Below, piece by piece: positions 31,707 through 40,472 of a stretch of 56,957 nt of DNA. The notes below the pieces were generated by a model that was not told the DNA's origin, made no database searches, and saw nothing but the letters and a program-made list of their open reading frames with translations. Both the position numbers and the translations under genes were made by a program. Origin of the DNA: an uncultured Alphaproteobacteria bacterium (GTDB lineage Bacteria > Pseudomonadota > Alphaproteobacteria > Rhizobiales > Beijerinckiaceae); assembly GCA_937988775.1 (NCBI GenBank), contig CALKHP010000002.1, positions 1-56,957 of the forward strand, given 5' to 3'. How positions within the stretch are numbered: position 1 is the stretch's first letter; each line of letters opens with the position of its first letter.

Positions 31707-33676
31707 TCCTGGTCATGGGTCTGCCCGTTGGCGGTGCGCGGCCGCGCCGAGGGGGCGATGGGAGCAACTGCGGGAGCGGCCCTTGGCGTCGCCGGGCGCG
31801 GCGTTACGCCCGGCCGGGTGAAGGCATCAGCCACCGCGCGGCGCAACCTGTCAGGCTCCGATGTCGCGGCTGGGGCCGGGCGGGCAACGGGGCGGGCAGG
31901 CGGGGTGGGCCGCACGGCGGCGGCCGGTCGGGCGGCGGGTGCTGTCGTTTCGCCGGCGCGAAACGCCGAAGCCAGCGCCTTCAGGTGATCGATATCGGCG
32001 AGAAGCTGCGAGGCGGAGGCCGCGCTTTCGTCGGCCAGCGCGGCATTCTGCTGGGTGATGCCGTCCATATGCGCGACGGTCTGGCTCATCTCCTCGATAC
32101 CGTTGGCCTGTTCCGATGCGGCGGACGACATCTCGACGACCGTCTCGGCGACGCTGCGCGCCGCGCCGACGATGCGGCCGAGCGCCTCGCCGGTGCCGCG
32201 CACCAGCTTGACGCCGTCGCCGACCTGCTCGCGCGAGGTCAGGATCAGGCCCTTGATGTCCTTGGCGGCCTGGCTCGAGCGCTGCGCCAGCGCGCGCACC
32301 TCGGAGGCGACGACCGCGAAACCCTTGCCGGCATCGCCGGCGCGCGCCGCCTCGACCGCCGCGTTCAGCGCCAGCAGGTTGGTCTGGAAGGCGATATCGT
32401 CGATGACGGAAATGATCTCGGCGATGCGGCTCGATGATTTCTCGATGCGCTCGATGGCGGCGACCGCATCGCCGACGACGCTCTGGCCGTCGCCGGCGGC
32501 GGTCATGGCGACGCTGGCGAGCGACGAGGCTTCCTTGGAGCGCGCGGCGCTCTGCTTGACGGAGGCGGCGAGTTCCTCCGTCGTCGCGGCGGTCTGCTCG
32601 AGGCTGGCGGCGGTTTCCTCGGTGCGCTTGGCGAGATCGCCGGCCCCGGCATGGATGTCCGTCGCCGTCGCGCCGACATGGGCTGCGGTCGCCTGGATGG
32701 CGGACAAGGTGTGCGACAGGCGCACCAAACTGTCATTGAGGCTGTCGCGCAGGCTGGCGAGGCCGCCTTGGTAATCGCCGGCGACGCGCTGCGTCAGGTC
32801 GCCGCCGGCGATGCCGGCGAGCGCGACGCCGAACGCGTCAATGGCCTGTTCCAGCGTGTCGTTGATGCGGTTGAAGCCGGTGGCGATGGCGCGCGTCGCC
32901 TCGCTTTTGCCGTCGAGCGCGATGCGGCGCGAAAAATCGCCGGCGACGGTTGCCTCAACAATTTCAGCGATCTCGGCGGTGGCGCTGACCTCATCGGTCA
33001 ATTCCGTCCAGGCGATTGCGGTGCCGAGCGCCTCGCCTTCAGCGGAGCAGGCCGGGCTCATGGCCAGGAGCACGGTGCGGCGGCCGATCGTCAGGCAAAA
33101 TGAGCGTTCGCCTGCGGCGGGCGTGTCGCGGCGCAGCGTCTCCATCACGCTGGCGAGCACGTCCCTGGCCGAAAAGCCCGGATAGGCGGCGCGGAAATCC
33201 TCCTGCGCCTCGGCGAAGAATTTCAGCAGGGCCGGGCTGACATGGACGATGTCGTCCTGCGTATCGGCGACCATCATCATGGTGCGCGAGCCGTCGAGCG
33301 CGGCGCGGATGCGTTGCGCTTGGTGCGCGGCCTCCATGGCGAGCCCGAGCGCGCGCGCCAGATCGCCGATCTCGCCGGCCCGCGCCATATCCGGTAGAGC
33401 AACCGTCGCGCCCGTGACCGGCTGCGCGACGGCATCGCCAAGCCGGGCAATGCGCTTGCCCGTCATGCGGCCGCAGAGCCAGCCGCCCAGCGCCGCTGCG
33501 GCGATTGCCGCCAGCCCTGTCGGCAGCAATGTCGGGCTGAGCGCACGCACAGTCTCTCCCGGCAACGCATAGGCGATGCCCGCGCCGACAGCACCGGCGG
33601 CAAGGCAGGCGGAGCCGGCGCAAAGCAGCGCCGTGCGTGTCGCCAGCCTTGAAAAGGGTCCGGTCATGCCGCTCAT
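31691..33676 (-). CDS. Methyl-accepting chemotaxis protein with PAS and docking tail
   Basis: A 661-residue chemoreceptor. Two hydrophobic segments (about 14-38 and 47-67) have almost no periplasmic loop between them, so sensing is probably cytoplasmic. A PAS-like domain lies at about 118-225 (MMMVADTQDDIVHVSPALLKFF, in part), then HAMP-like sequence (230-310) and the signalling hairpin with EIISVIDDIAFQTNLLALNAAVEAARAG (in part) near 430-460. An alanine/proline-rich linker precedes the C-terminal DWAEF, a W-x-x-F pentapeptide for CheR/CheB recruitment. Encoded between cheW and cheR, it is likely the dedicated receptor of this pathway. Confidence 0.93.
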   Translation of the reverse strand: MSGMTGPFSRLATRTALLCAGSACLAAGAVGAGIAYALPGETVRALSPTLLPTGLAAIAAAALGGWLCGRMTGKRIARLGDAVAQPVTGATVALPDMARAGEIGDLARALGLAMEAAHQAQRIRAALDGSRTMMMVADTQDDIVHVSPALLKFFAEAQEDFRAAYPGFSARDVLASVMETLRRDTPAAGERSFCLTIGRRTVLLAMSPACSAEGEALGTAIAWTELTDEVSATAEIAEIVEATVAGDFSRRIALDGKSEATRAIATGFNRINDTLEQAIDAFGVALAGIAGGDLTQRVAGDYQGGLASLRDSLNDSLVRLSHTLSAIQATAAHVGATATDIHAGAGDLAKRTEETAASLEQTAATTEELAASVKQSAARSKEASSLASVAMTAAGDGQSVVGDAVAAIERIEKSSSRIAEIISVIDDIAFQTNLLALNAAVEAARAGDAGKGFAVVASEVRALAQRSSQAAKDIKGLILTSREQVGDGVKLVRGTGEALGRIVGAARSVAETVVEMSSAASEQANGIEEMSQTVAHMDGITQQNAALADESAASASQLLADIDHLKALASAFRAGETTAPAARPAAAVRPTPPARPVARPAPAATSEPDRLRRAVADAFTRPGVTPRPATPRAAPAVAPIAPSARPRTANGQTHDQDWAEF

Positions 33677-33718
33677 GTCTTGCCGCTCATCCGTGCTTGC
33701 GGGGTTGGAACGCTTGCC

Positions 33719-34228
33719 TCAAGAACGCAGCGGCTGGCCATTGGCCGGGCTAACCTCACCGGCGCGAATGACCGCCGAGATGTCGAGCAGCGCGACAATC
33801 TCGTCGTCGAGCAGCACCAGCCCCTCGATCAGCCCGTATTCGTCGCGCTCGACATCGGGCGCGTCACGCACGGCGCTGGTCTGGACATCGACAATGTCGG
33901 ACACCGAATCGACGAGCAGGCCGGCGGTCTTTTCCGCCATGTTGACGACGACGATGACATGGTTCGCCGTCGCTTCGGTCACGCCCATGCCGATGCTGGT
34001 GCGCAGGTCGTACACGGCGAGGATCACGCCGCGCAGGTTGAGCACGCCGCGCACATGGGGGGCCGCGTGCGGCAGCGGCGTCGTCGCCTGCCAGCCCTTG
34101 ATCTCGCGCACCATGCCGACATCGATGCCGAAGGTGCGTTCGCCGACCTTGAAGGTGACGATGCGGCGCAGCGCCGGTTCGGTGGCGGCCGGAGCCTGCC
34201 GGTTCTGTTCGCTGAGCTGAAGCGTCAT
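33719..34228 (-). CDS. cheW: Chemotaxis coupling protein CheW
   Basis: A 169-residue CheW-domain adaptor that links CheA to receptors. Typical segments: RRIVTFKVGERTFGIDVGMVREI, HVRGVLNLRGVILAVYDL and GLLVDSVSDIVDV (in pieces), ending in DDEIVALLDI. ATG at 34228 is chosen because the alternative TTG at 34234 overlaps the cheA stop. It follows cheA with a 2-base gap. Confidence 0.95.
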   Translation of the reverse strand: MTLQLSEQNRQAPAATEPALRRIVTFKVGERTFGIDVGMVREIKGWQATTPLPHAAPHVRGVLNLRGVILAVYDLRTSIGMGVTEATANHVIVVVNMAEKTAGLLVDSVSDIVDVQTSAVRDAPDVERDEYGLIEGLVLLDDEIVALLDISAVIRAGEVSPANGQPLRS

Positions 34229-34230
34229 GA

Positions 34231-36408
34231 TCAACCTGCCAGTTTCAATTCGGGGAGGGCACGGGGCTGGGCGGCAATGCGCAGCATCGCGTCGATATCG
34301 AGGATCAGGGCGACCATGCCGTCGCCGAGAATGGTGGCGGCGGAGGCGCCGGCGACGGCGCCGTAATTGGTCTCGAGGCTTTTCACCACGACCTGCTGCT
34401 GGCCGATGATCTCGTCGACCGCGATGCCGACCGGCTGGCCGCGCTCGGTCTCGGCGATGATGATGATGGTCTCGTCGCTGTCCGAACTGCCGCGCATCAG
34501 GCGGCCGAGCCGGTAAAGCGGCGTGATCTCGCCGCGCCAGCGCAGCACTTCGTGGCCGAAGGTGAGGTGTTCGAGCGGCGTGCTCGCCAGATGCTGCGTC
34601 TCGACGATGCTGGTGATCGGCACCACGAAGCGCTCGTTGGCCGAGCGCACCACCATGCCGTCGACCACGGCGAGCGTCAGCGGCAGGGCGAGCGTGAAGC
34701 GGCAGCCACGGCCGGGCTCGGAATCCACCGTGATGCGGCCGCCGAGCGTCTCGACATTGCGGCGCACCACGTCCATGCCGACGCCGCGCCCGGAGACATC
34801 GGTGACCGCCGCCGCGGTGGAGAGGCCGGCGGCGAAGATCAACTCGTCGATTTCCTGCGGCGAGGGCTTGGCGTCGGGATCGATGACGCCGGTGCGGCGC
34901 GCCTTGTCGAGCAGCTTCTCGCGGTTGATGCCGCGCCCGTCATCCGAGACCGAGATGACGATGCGGCCAGCGCGGTGCTCGGCGCCAAGCTGGATCGTCC
35001 CCTCGGCGGGCTTGCCGGCGGCGCGGCGCTCGTCCGGCGTCTCCAGGCCGTGATCCATCGAGTTGCGGATCATGTGGGTCAGCGGGTCGGCCAGTTCCTC
35101 GATGATGGTCTTGTCGACCTCGGTATTCTCGCCGTTCAGGATGAGGCGGACTTCCTTGCCGAGCGTCTGGGCCAGTTCCCGCACCAGCCGGGGCATGCGC
35201 TGGAACACCGTCTTCACCGGCTGGGCGCGCACCGCCATGACATGCTCCTGCAATTCGCGCGTCTGGCGCGACAGGGTCAGCAGGCCCTCGGTGGTATGGG
35301 CGGAAATCTCGAAGGGCAGGCCGCGCATCCGTTCCATCAGCATCGATTGCGTGATGACGATCTCGCCGACGAGGTTCATCAGCCGGTCGATACGGTCGAG
35401 ATCGACGCGGACGCTGACATTGGGGCGCGCGCCGGCGCCGGGCCTGCCGGCTGCTGGATGATGCAGGGCAGGGGCTGCCGGGGTGGGTGCTTCCCGCGCA
35501 TTCGTCTGCGGGACAAGCGCCTCGGGCGCGCGCTCGCCGATCACGGTGAGGACGGGCGCTGCCGGCTGCACGACCTCCGCTGCAGGGGCTTCGCCCGGCT
35601 CCGCCAGCGTGACCGAAAATTCGTCCGGCGCCAGCGACATTTCGAGCTTGGCGGAAACCTGCTCGGGGCTGAGCCTGCTTTGCAGCACGATCTCGAAGCG
35701 CATGTGGCATTCGCCGACATCGAGCGCTTCGAGCGCAGGCAGATGCGAGAGATCGCAGGCGAGCGAGACGACACGGTCCGGCGCCAGCCCCTCGATCAGC
35801 GCACGCGGCTCGATGACGCGCCGGAACAGGCCCGTGCCGGGCAGCAGGTCGATGCGGAGCAGCGGCGCGCCGTTATCGGGATCCTCCGGCAAATCCCAGG
35901 CGGCATCGTCGGCCGGGGCCGGGGCGGCGGCAGGGCCGGCCTTGTCCTCGACCTGGGCCAGCAACTGATCAAGCGCTGCGATCATGCCGAGCGATGGCGC
36001 TTCCTCAGGTTCGGCGGCAGATGCCGGCGGCTCCTTGCCGACCTGCTCGAGCGCTTCGATCAGGTCCTTGCGCGGATCGGCCGGCTCGCTGCGTCTTGCT
36101 GCGCCGACGAGATCGGCGACGGCATCCGAGCAGCGCAGGAACAGCACCCAGGGCGCATCGGCGCAGGACACCTTCTCCGAGCGCACGAGATCGAGCGCCG
36201 CCTCGAAGGCATGCGCGAAATGCACCAGTTCCGTGCAGCCGAACGCGCCGGCGCCGCCCTTGATCGAATGGATGGCCCGGAACGCGGCATTGACATCCTC
36301 CGGGTCGGTGCCGCCTTCCTCGAGGACCTGCAGGCGCTGCTCGAGGGCGCCGAGAAGCTCGTCGCATTCCTGGAAGAAGGTCTGTTTCAGCTCCGCAAGC
36401 GGGTCCAT
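34231..36408 (-). CDS. cheA: Chemotaxis histidine kinase CheA
   Basis: The central kinase of the pathway, 725 residues. Domains in order: P1 phosphotransfer with H47 in AAFRAIHSIKGGAGAFG; a variable region where P2 would lie; P3 dimerisation (DRLMNLVGEIVITQSMLMERM, in part); P4 ATPase with HMIRNSMDHGLE, SDDGRGINREKL and GRGVGMDVV; and P5 CheW-like (FVVPITSIVET to the end). ATG at 36408 (MDPLAELKQTFF) is fixed by the P1 domain. It follows cheY (36417-36776) by 8 bases. All catalytic motifs are intact. Confidence 0.97.
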   Translation of the reverse strand: MDPLAELKQTFFQECDELLGALEQRLQVLEEGGTDPEDVNAAFRAIHSIKGGAGAFGCTELVHFAHAFEAALDLVRSEKVSCADAPWVLFLRCSDAVADLVGAARRSEPADPRKDLIEALEQVGKEPPASAAEPEEAPSLGMIAALDQLLAQVEDKAGPAAAPAPADDAAWDLPEDPDNGAPLLRIDLLPGTGLFRRVIEPRALIEGLAPDRVVSLACDLSHLPALEALDVGECHMRFEIVLQSRLSPEQVSAKLEMSLAPDEFSVTLAEPGEAPAAEVVQPAAPVLTVIGERAPEALVPQTNAREAPTPAAPALHHPAAGRPGAGARPNVSVRVDLDRIDRLMNLVGEIVITQSMLMERMRGLPFEISAHTTEGLLTLSRQTRELQEHVMAVRAQPVKTVFQRMPRLVRELAQTLGKEVRLILNGENTEVDKTIIEELADPLTHMIRNSMDHGLETPDERRAAGKPAEGTIQLGAEHRAGRIVISVSDDGRGINREKLLDKARRTGVIDPDAKPSPQEIDELIFAAGLSTAAAVTDVSGRGVGMDVVRRNVETLGGRITVDSEPGRGCRFTLALPLTLAVVDGMVVRSANERFVVPITSIVETQHLASTPLEHLTFGHEVLRWRGEITPLYRLGRLMRGSSDSDETIIIIAETERGQPVGIAVDEIIGQQQVVVKSLETNYGAVAGASAATILGDGMVALILDIDAMLRIAAQPRALPELKLAG

Positions 36409-36416
36409 GCCATGCC

Positions 36417-36776
36417 TCAGTTCTGGTAACGCGTGATCAGGCTCAGCAAGGTGGCCGGCTCGAACGGCTTGACGACCCAGGCGCTCGCGCCGGCGCGGCG
36501 GCCCTCGGCCTTGATCTCGGTGCCGTTCTCGGTGGTGAGCACGATGATCGGGGTGTTCTGGCCGCTTGGCCGGGCGCGGCACGAGCGCGTGAACTCGATG
36601 CCGTCCATCACCGGCATGTTCAGGTCCGTGATGACGAGATCGGGCCGGAAATCCTCGAAACGCTGCAAGCCCTCTTCGCCGTTGACGGCTTCAGCGACCT
36701 CGTGGCCGGCGTCGCGCAGCGTCATGCAGAGCAGGTTGAGCAGGGTCTTGGTGTCGTCGATCGCCAGAATGCGCAT
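36417..36776 (-). CDS. cheY: CheY-type response regulator (second copy)
   Basis: A 119-residue receiver located between the STAS gene and cheA. It has the acidic pair in LAIDDTK (about 7-8), D51 in LVITDLNMPVMDG, a threonine in VLTTENG and K in VVKPFEP. It could be the phosphate sink or an alternative output relative to the copy at 28754-29119. Start at 36776 (MRILAIDD) is fixed by the receiver N-terminus. Confidence 0.93.
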   Translation of the reverse strand: MRILAIDDTKTLLNLLCMTLRDAGHEVAEAVNGEEGLQRFEDFRPDLVITDLNMPVMDGIEFTRSCRARPSGQNTPIIVLTTENGTEIKAEGRRAGASAWVVKPFEPATLLSLITRYQN

Positions 36777-36781
36777 GGGTT

Positions 36782-37063
36782 TCACTCCAGGACGAGGGCG
36801 CTGGCCGCCAGATCGATGCCGAGGCCGGTGAAAGAGGCGCGGCACTGTTCGGATATTCCCTTGAGGATCACTGAAAGCGTCCGCGCCTGCGCGCTCGCGG
36901 CGGCGGAACACAGGAGCTGGACCCACAGCGCGGGCAGGTTGCCCGCCTGCGCGCAGTCGATCACGACGCTTTCCTTCTGGTCGAAGGCGACCAGAAGCTG
37001 GCCGCGAAACGCGACGGCCTCGACCCTGCCGAGGGTCGAGGGAAGGGCAACGGATATGCGCAC
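36782..37063 (-). CDS. STAS-domain protein at the head of the che operon
   Basis: A 93-residue STAS/anti-sigma-antagonist-like protein (MRISVALPSTLGRVEAVAF, ending LGIDLAASALVLE). The segment where family members carry the phosphorylatable serine or threonine reads CAQAGNLPALWVQLL, without Ser/Thr, so partner switching by phosphorylation is unlikely. Small STAS proteins beside cheY/cheA are known in several bacteria with unclear function. It ends 5 bases before cheY. Confidence 0.75.
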   Translation of the reverse strand: MRISVALPSTLGRVEAVAFRGQLLVAFDQKESVVIDCAQAGNLPALWVQLLCSAAASAQARTLSVILKGISEQCRASFTGLGIDLAASALVLE

Positions 37064-37110
37064 GATGGATGGTCCCCGATTTCCCGCTTCACGATGTGGC
37101 CAAAATGGTA

Positions 37111-37131
37111 AACCGGCGGTTAATGCCGGTT
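37111..37131. promoter_or_regulatory. Palindrome upstream of the STAS/che operon
   Basis: AACCGGC-GGTTAAT-GCCGGTT is a perfect 7-bp inverted repeat centred 58 bases upstream of the STAS start codon. It could be a regulator site or a leader hairpin; no T-tract follows on the minus strand. Confidence 0.35.
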
Positions 37132-37209
37132 AGGATTCCGGCCGTGGCCTCGGCTTTTGCTTGACGTTGCGGAACGGGAAGCCGCAACATGGTAATATTC
37201 AACGTATTG

Positions 37210-37677
37210 CTAAATATCGTTTCCTTTGACGACGCGGGGAGCAGGCATTTGCATCCCGTCTGTGTTCTGGAATTTTCTCGAGATATTGATGACGCCGAAC
37301 AGATGCTGCCAGACCACCTTGGGCGAGAACGGTTTGGCCAGCACCTCGTTGGCGCCGGTCTGCTCGGCCTTGATGACCGCGCCGAGCGTCGGGCGCTCCA
37401 TGGTGACGATGACCGGCGCGCGCCCGACGATCCAGCTCTTCGAGGAGCGGATCGAGCCCAGGCAATTGGCGGCGCCGCCCTTCGGCAGGTCCCAATCGAG
37501 GAAGACGATGTTCGGCTGCTTGTCGAAGAACAGCGTGGTGCCGGCGGCGGCATCGGTCGCCTCGACAATGCGGCGCAGATTCACCTGAGCGAGAATCTCG
37601 GTCAGGATGCGGCGCACATTGGCGCTGCGATCGATGACGAGGATCGAAAGATCCGGGAACGACGGTGGAAAACGCAT
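37210..37677 (-). CDS. Degenerate single-domain receiver protein
   Basis: A 155-residue protein with one receiver-like domain (about 10-130). The phosphoacceptor-like D61 is present (FLDWDLP) and a lysine occurs in AKPFSPK, but the acidic pocket has only one aspartate (VIDRSAN), so Mg binding and phosphorylation may be impaired. It ends with a short extra tail (QMPAPRVV). It is 147 bases upstream of the STAS gene on the same strand and probably belongs to the same region. ATG at 37677 is favoured over one 57 bases upstream. Confidence 0.78.
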   Translation of the reverse strand: MRFPPSFPDLSILVIDRSANVRRILTEILAQVNLRRIVEATDAAAGTTLFFDKQPNIVFLDWDLPKGGAANCLGSIRSSKSWIVGRAPVIVTMERPTLGAVIKAEQTGANEVLAKPFSPKVVWQHLFGVINISRKFQNTDGMQMPAPRVVKGNDI

Positions 37678-37833
37678 TCCTGCTTCTCGGGTACGCGCGG
37701 CAAGACGCAGCCGCCGCCTAAGAATAGCGGTCAAACCCTTGTGTTTTCGGTTAACGGCGGCGGCGCGCGCGTCGCGAGGCCCAGGCGGGCTGAGATTTTG
37801 ATTTCGCGTTCCGAGTTAACTATTTGATTTTGC

Positions 37834-37908
37834 TGGTGCCGGCAGAGAGGATTGAACTCCCGACCTTCGGTTTACAAAACCGCTGCTCTACCGCTGAGCT
37901 ATGCCGGC
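37834..37908 (-). tRNA. tRNA-Thr (anticodon TGT)
   Basis: A 75-base cloverleaf with encoded CCA. Acceptor GCCGGCA/TGCCGGC, D-arm GCTCAGCGGTAGAGC, anticodon loop TTTGTAA (anticodon TGT, reads ACA) and T-arm GGGAGTTCAATCCTC are all in place on the minus strand. The top of the anticodon stem has a G-A mismatch, normal for this tRNA in related genomes as I recall. Confidence 0.95.
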
Positions 37909-38052
37909 GCGCCAGCGCGTGTCTGTAGCAAGGGGGCGGCTGCGAGACAAGCGGGCGGTCATCAGGCGATGGTGGCTGGAAAAATCCGCCGGCGATGGTT
38001 ACGTTTGGCGCATACGGGGAGGCCGCCTCGTGCGTTTCAGGAGATTTCGCCC

Positions 38053-38511
38053 ATGGCGCGAACATCGCTCCTCCTCCCGGCCGTCCTGTTCGTCGGATTG
38101 CCGTTCTTCGCTGGCGCCGCGCTCGCCGGTCCGGCCGGGCATGGCTCTGGCGGCCATGGCTCCGGCATCGCCGCCCACGGCGCGGCAGGATACGGCCCGA
38201 ATTCGCCCGGCATCGCCGCGCATGGCTTCAATGGCCGCGTCGGCCATGGCGGCGGCTGGTATCGCAGCGGTTGGCGTGGTCACCGCCATCACCGCCTGTC
38301 GGGCATGGTGAGCAGCGGCAACGCAACGCAGACGCCTTTTGCCCGCGCGGCGATCTACAAAGTCGAGGTGAGCGGCCGGCACGGGACCGCGCGCCAGTTC
38401 CGCCAGCTTTCCGGCACCAAGGCATTTCGCCCGGCCGGCATCCGTCAGGTGTCGGGATCTTCGTTTGGCGAGCCGCCACGCGTGTTCGTGGTCAAGGTGC
38501 CGCGCGGCTAG
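38053..38511 (+). CDS. Exported histidine/glycine-rich hypothetical protein
   Basis: A 152-residue protein with a signal peptide (MARTSLLLPAVLFVGL...ALAG, about 1-26). The mature N-terminal half is built of glycine-histidine-rich repeats (GHGSGGHGSGIAAHG, FNGRVGHGGGWYRSG, RGHRHHR), and the second half is an arginine-rich globular piece (VEVSGRHGTARQFRQL). The histidine clusters could bind metal, but that is inference. GGAG lies 9 bases before the ATG. Its stop codon overlaps that of rlmB on the opposite strand by 4 bases. Confidence 0.7.
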   Translation: MARTSLLLPAVLFVGLPFFAGAALAGPAGHGSGGHGSGIAAHGAAGYGPNSPGIAAHGFNGRVGHGGGWYRSGWRGHRHHRLSGMVSSGNATQTPFARAAIYKVEVSGRHGTARQFRQLSGTKAFRPAGIRQVSGSSFGEPPRVFVVKVPRG

Positions 38512-39329
38512 CTTGGCACGTCCAGTGCGCTCGTGACGGCATAAAGCGCGATTGCCGCCGCGTTCGAGACATTCAGGCTGCGGATGGCACCCGGCATGTC
38601 GAGGCGCACCACGGTGTCGCACAGGCTGCGCGTGCGCTGCCGCAGGCCCTTGCCCTCGGCGCCGAGCACCAGCACCAGCGGACGGCGCATGGCGACGGCA
38701 CCGATCGGGGCGGGGGCGTCCGAATCGAGGCCAAGGCATTGGAAGCCGCGCCCGGCGAGGAGGCCGAGCGTATTGCCGAGGTTTTTCACGGTGCAGAACG
38801 GCACGTGCTCAAGCCCGCCGGAGGCAGCCTTGGCGAGCACGCCGGTTGCCTCCGGGCTGTGGCGCTCGGTGGCGATGATGGCGCTGACGCCGAACGCGGC
38901 GGCGGTGCGCACGATGGCACCGACATTATGCGGATCGGTGATCTGATCGAGCGCCAGGACGAGCGCGTCATCGGCAATCTCCTCGAGGCCGATCGGCTCA
39001 AGCGGCTCGGCGAGCAGCAGGACGCCCTGATGCACGGCATCGGCGGCGAGCTGGCGGCCGATATCGTCCGGCTTGACGATGGTCGGCTCGAGCGGCAGCG
39101 GGCCGGCCTCGGCAAGGCGCAGCGCGCCGTTCTCGGTGGCGATGAGGCGCACCACGCGACGGCGCGGGTTGGCCAGCGCCTCGCGCACGGCGTGGATGCC
39201 GTAGAGCACGTTCAGCCCGTCGTCGCGCTTGCCGGGTTCGGGCTTGCGCGGCGATGGGCCGCGCTCCCAGCGCCGGGTTTTGCCGGGATGCGGGCGGCTG
39301 TTGGGACGATGGCTGCGGGGGTCTGACAT
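38508..39329 (-). CDS. rlmB: 23S rRNA (guanosine-2'-O-)-methyltransferase RlmB-like (SPOUT)
   Basis: A 273-residue TrmH-family SPOUT methyltransferase; the N-terminal substrate-binding domain (GIHAVREALANPRRRV onward) marks it as the RlmB type that methylates G2251 of 23S rRNA. The three SPOUT motifs are clear: DQITDPHNVGAIVRTAAAFG, VLVLGAEGKGLR and IRSLNVSNAAAIALY, forming the knot that binds SAM. A basic, disordered N-terminal stretch (SHRPNSRPHPGKTRRWERG) precedes it. ATG at 39329. The tRNA-Tyr gene is divergent from it, 166 bases away. Confidence 0.95.
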   Translation of the reverse strand: MSDPRSHRPNSRPHPGKTRRWERGPSPRKPEPGKRDDGLNVLYGIHAVREALANPRRRVVRLIATENGALRLAEAGPLPLEPTIVKPDDIGRQLAADAVHQGVLLLAEPLEPIGLEEIADDALVLALDQITDPHNVGAIVRTAAAFGVSAIIATERHSPEATGVLAKAASGGLEHVPFCTVKNLGNTLGLLAGRGFQCLGLDSDAPAPIGAVAMRRPLVLVLGAEGKGLRQRTRSLCDTVVRLDMPGAIRSLNVSNAAAIALYAVTSALDVPS

Positions 39330-39495
39330 GGTGCTGCGCTTGCGGTGCTGAGGTTGGCCGGACACTCTCACGCGCCGCCCGCGATGGCAAACGGCAACGG
39401 CGCGCGCGCCGGTCGCGGTTTGACGGTTGACAGGGCCGGGCGCCGTCCTCATAAAGCGGCCCTCGATCGGCCAGCGCGGCCGTTCGCGGTGGCAC

Positions 39496-39580
39496 GGGGG
39501 AATGTCCCGAGCGGCAAAGGGGGCGGACTGTAAATCCGCTGGCTATGCCTTCGTAGGTTCGAGTCCTACTTCCCCCACCA
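39496..39580 (+). tRNA. tRNA-Tyr (anticodon GTA)
   Basis: An 85-base class II tRNA with encoded CCA. Acceptor GGGGGAA/TTCCCCC, anticodon loop CTGTAAA (anticodon GTA), long variable arm after the anticodon stem (TGGCTATGCCTTCG) and T-arm GTAGGTTCGAGTCCTAC. Single copy in the window. Confidence 0.96.
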
Positions 39581-39625
39581 TCCGATTTTCATGCATTGAC
39601 GCTGTCGATGGCGCGGACACCAGCA

Positions 39626-39832
39626 TTACCGGTGTTCGCCGCGCCTCGCCTCGTCATGCGCGAGCTTGGCGTCGCAGTGATGGAGCGTCATGGCGCGGGA
39701 CAGGTTGCTCTTTCCGCGCTGATCGGCGCTCACCGACGCGGCCTGCATCGATCGGCACCAATCGGCATCCAGAACATGCTCCGGGATGCAACCGGTCAGC
39801 GCCAACAAAGCAAGCACGGCAAGATTTCGCAT
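39626..39832 (-). CDS. Small lipoprotein, hypothetical
   Basis: 68 residues starting MRNLAVLALLALTGC: a lipoprotein signal with lipobox L-T-G-C at 12-15. The mature part (DADWCRSMQ...HHCDAKLAHDEARRG, in pieces) is short, charged and has two more cysteines. Anchored to the membrane by its N-terminal lipid. No function recognised. Confidence 0.6.
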   Translation of the reverse strand: MRNLAVLALLALTGCIPEHVLDADWCRSMQAASVSADQRGKSNLSRAMTLHHCDAKLAHDEARRGEHR

Positions 39833-40110
39833 GAGCTGACGCTTTCCCGTCCTGCAGGGGCCGGGCCTTTTGACGCGGTTGCGGCCGGCGGCCTTGATGC
39901 AGCCGGCCTCGGGGAGGGATAATCCGGCAACGGATCGGTTTTGCTCGCATGGCGCGCGGCGTGCTGTCTGGCCGTTGCAGGCGGAGCCCGATGTCCCAGT
40001 CATGCCTGCGCCGGGCCGGTGAATCAAGGGCTACATTGCGCTGCGGCAAGAATCGGCTGGCACTCGCGCGTCATCCCCTATATGGCTTGGCCGACGGAAA
40101 GAGGTCACGA

Positions 40111-40326
40111 ATGAGGTTGCATCGTTTCAAGCCGGCATCGAACAAGAAGAAGATCGGCTTTACCATTGATCCTTCCGGCGCCAATCTGCCGGAAAAATTC
40201 GCGCCATGGGTGTCTGCCGGCACCGTGAATATCCGCGCCGGCGACGGCCCGAAGGTGGGCGACAACGCCAATGCGATTCTCGCCGGCGTCGAGCGCGACG
40301 GGTTTTTCATCTTCCCATCGAGCTGA
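40111..40326 (+). CDS. Hypothetical 71-residue basic protein
   Basis: Starts MRLHRFKPASNKKKIGF; GAGG lies 7 bases before the ATG. The sequence is compact with a lysine-rich beginning and a beta-like rest (VNIRAGDGPKVGDNANAILAG, in part; GFFIFPSS at the end). No family recognised and no clear operon partner. The 278 bases before it hold no other gene that I can support. Confidence 0.6.
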   Translation: MRLHRFKPASNKKKIGFTIDPSGANLPEKFAPWVSAGTVNIRAGDGPKVGDNANAILAGVERDGFFIFPSS

Positions 40327-40472
40327 TCGCGCGACTCGTCAGGTTAGGGCGGCCATGATCATCCGCGTGGGCGGAAGGTGGCGTGTCGCCTCGGCCAAGG
40401 GTAACGGCAAGCGATCATGAGTTCTGCGCGCAGGCGAAGCGGCGGGGTCGTGTCCGCCGCTTGCTGTTGCGC

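Noticed and set aside
40050..40080. Sigma-54 promoter (TGGCAC...) before the 71-residue gene
   Set aside because: TGGCACTCGCGCGTC lacks the TTGC-type -12 element at the needed spacing.
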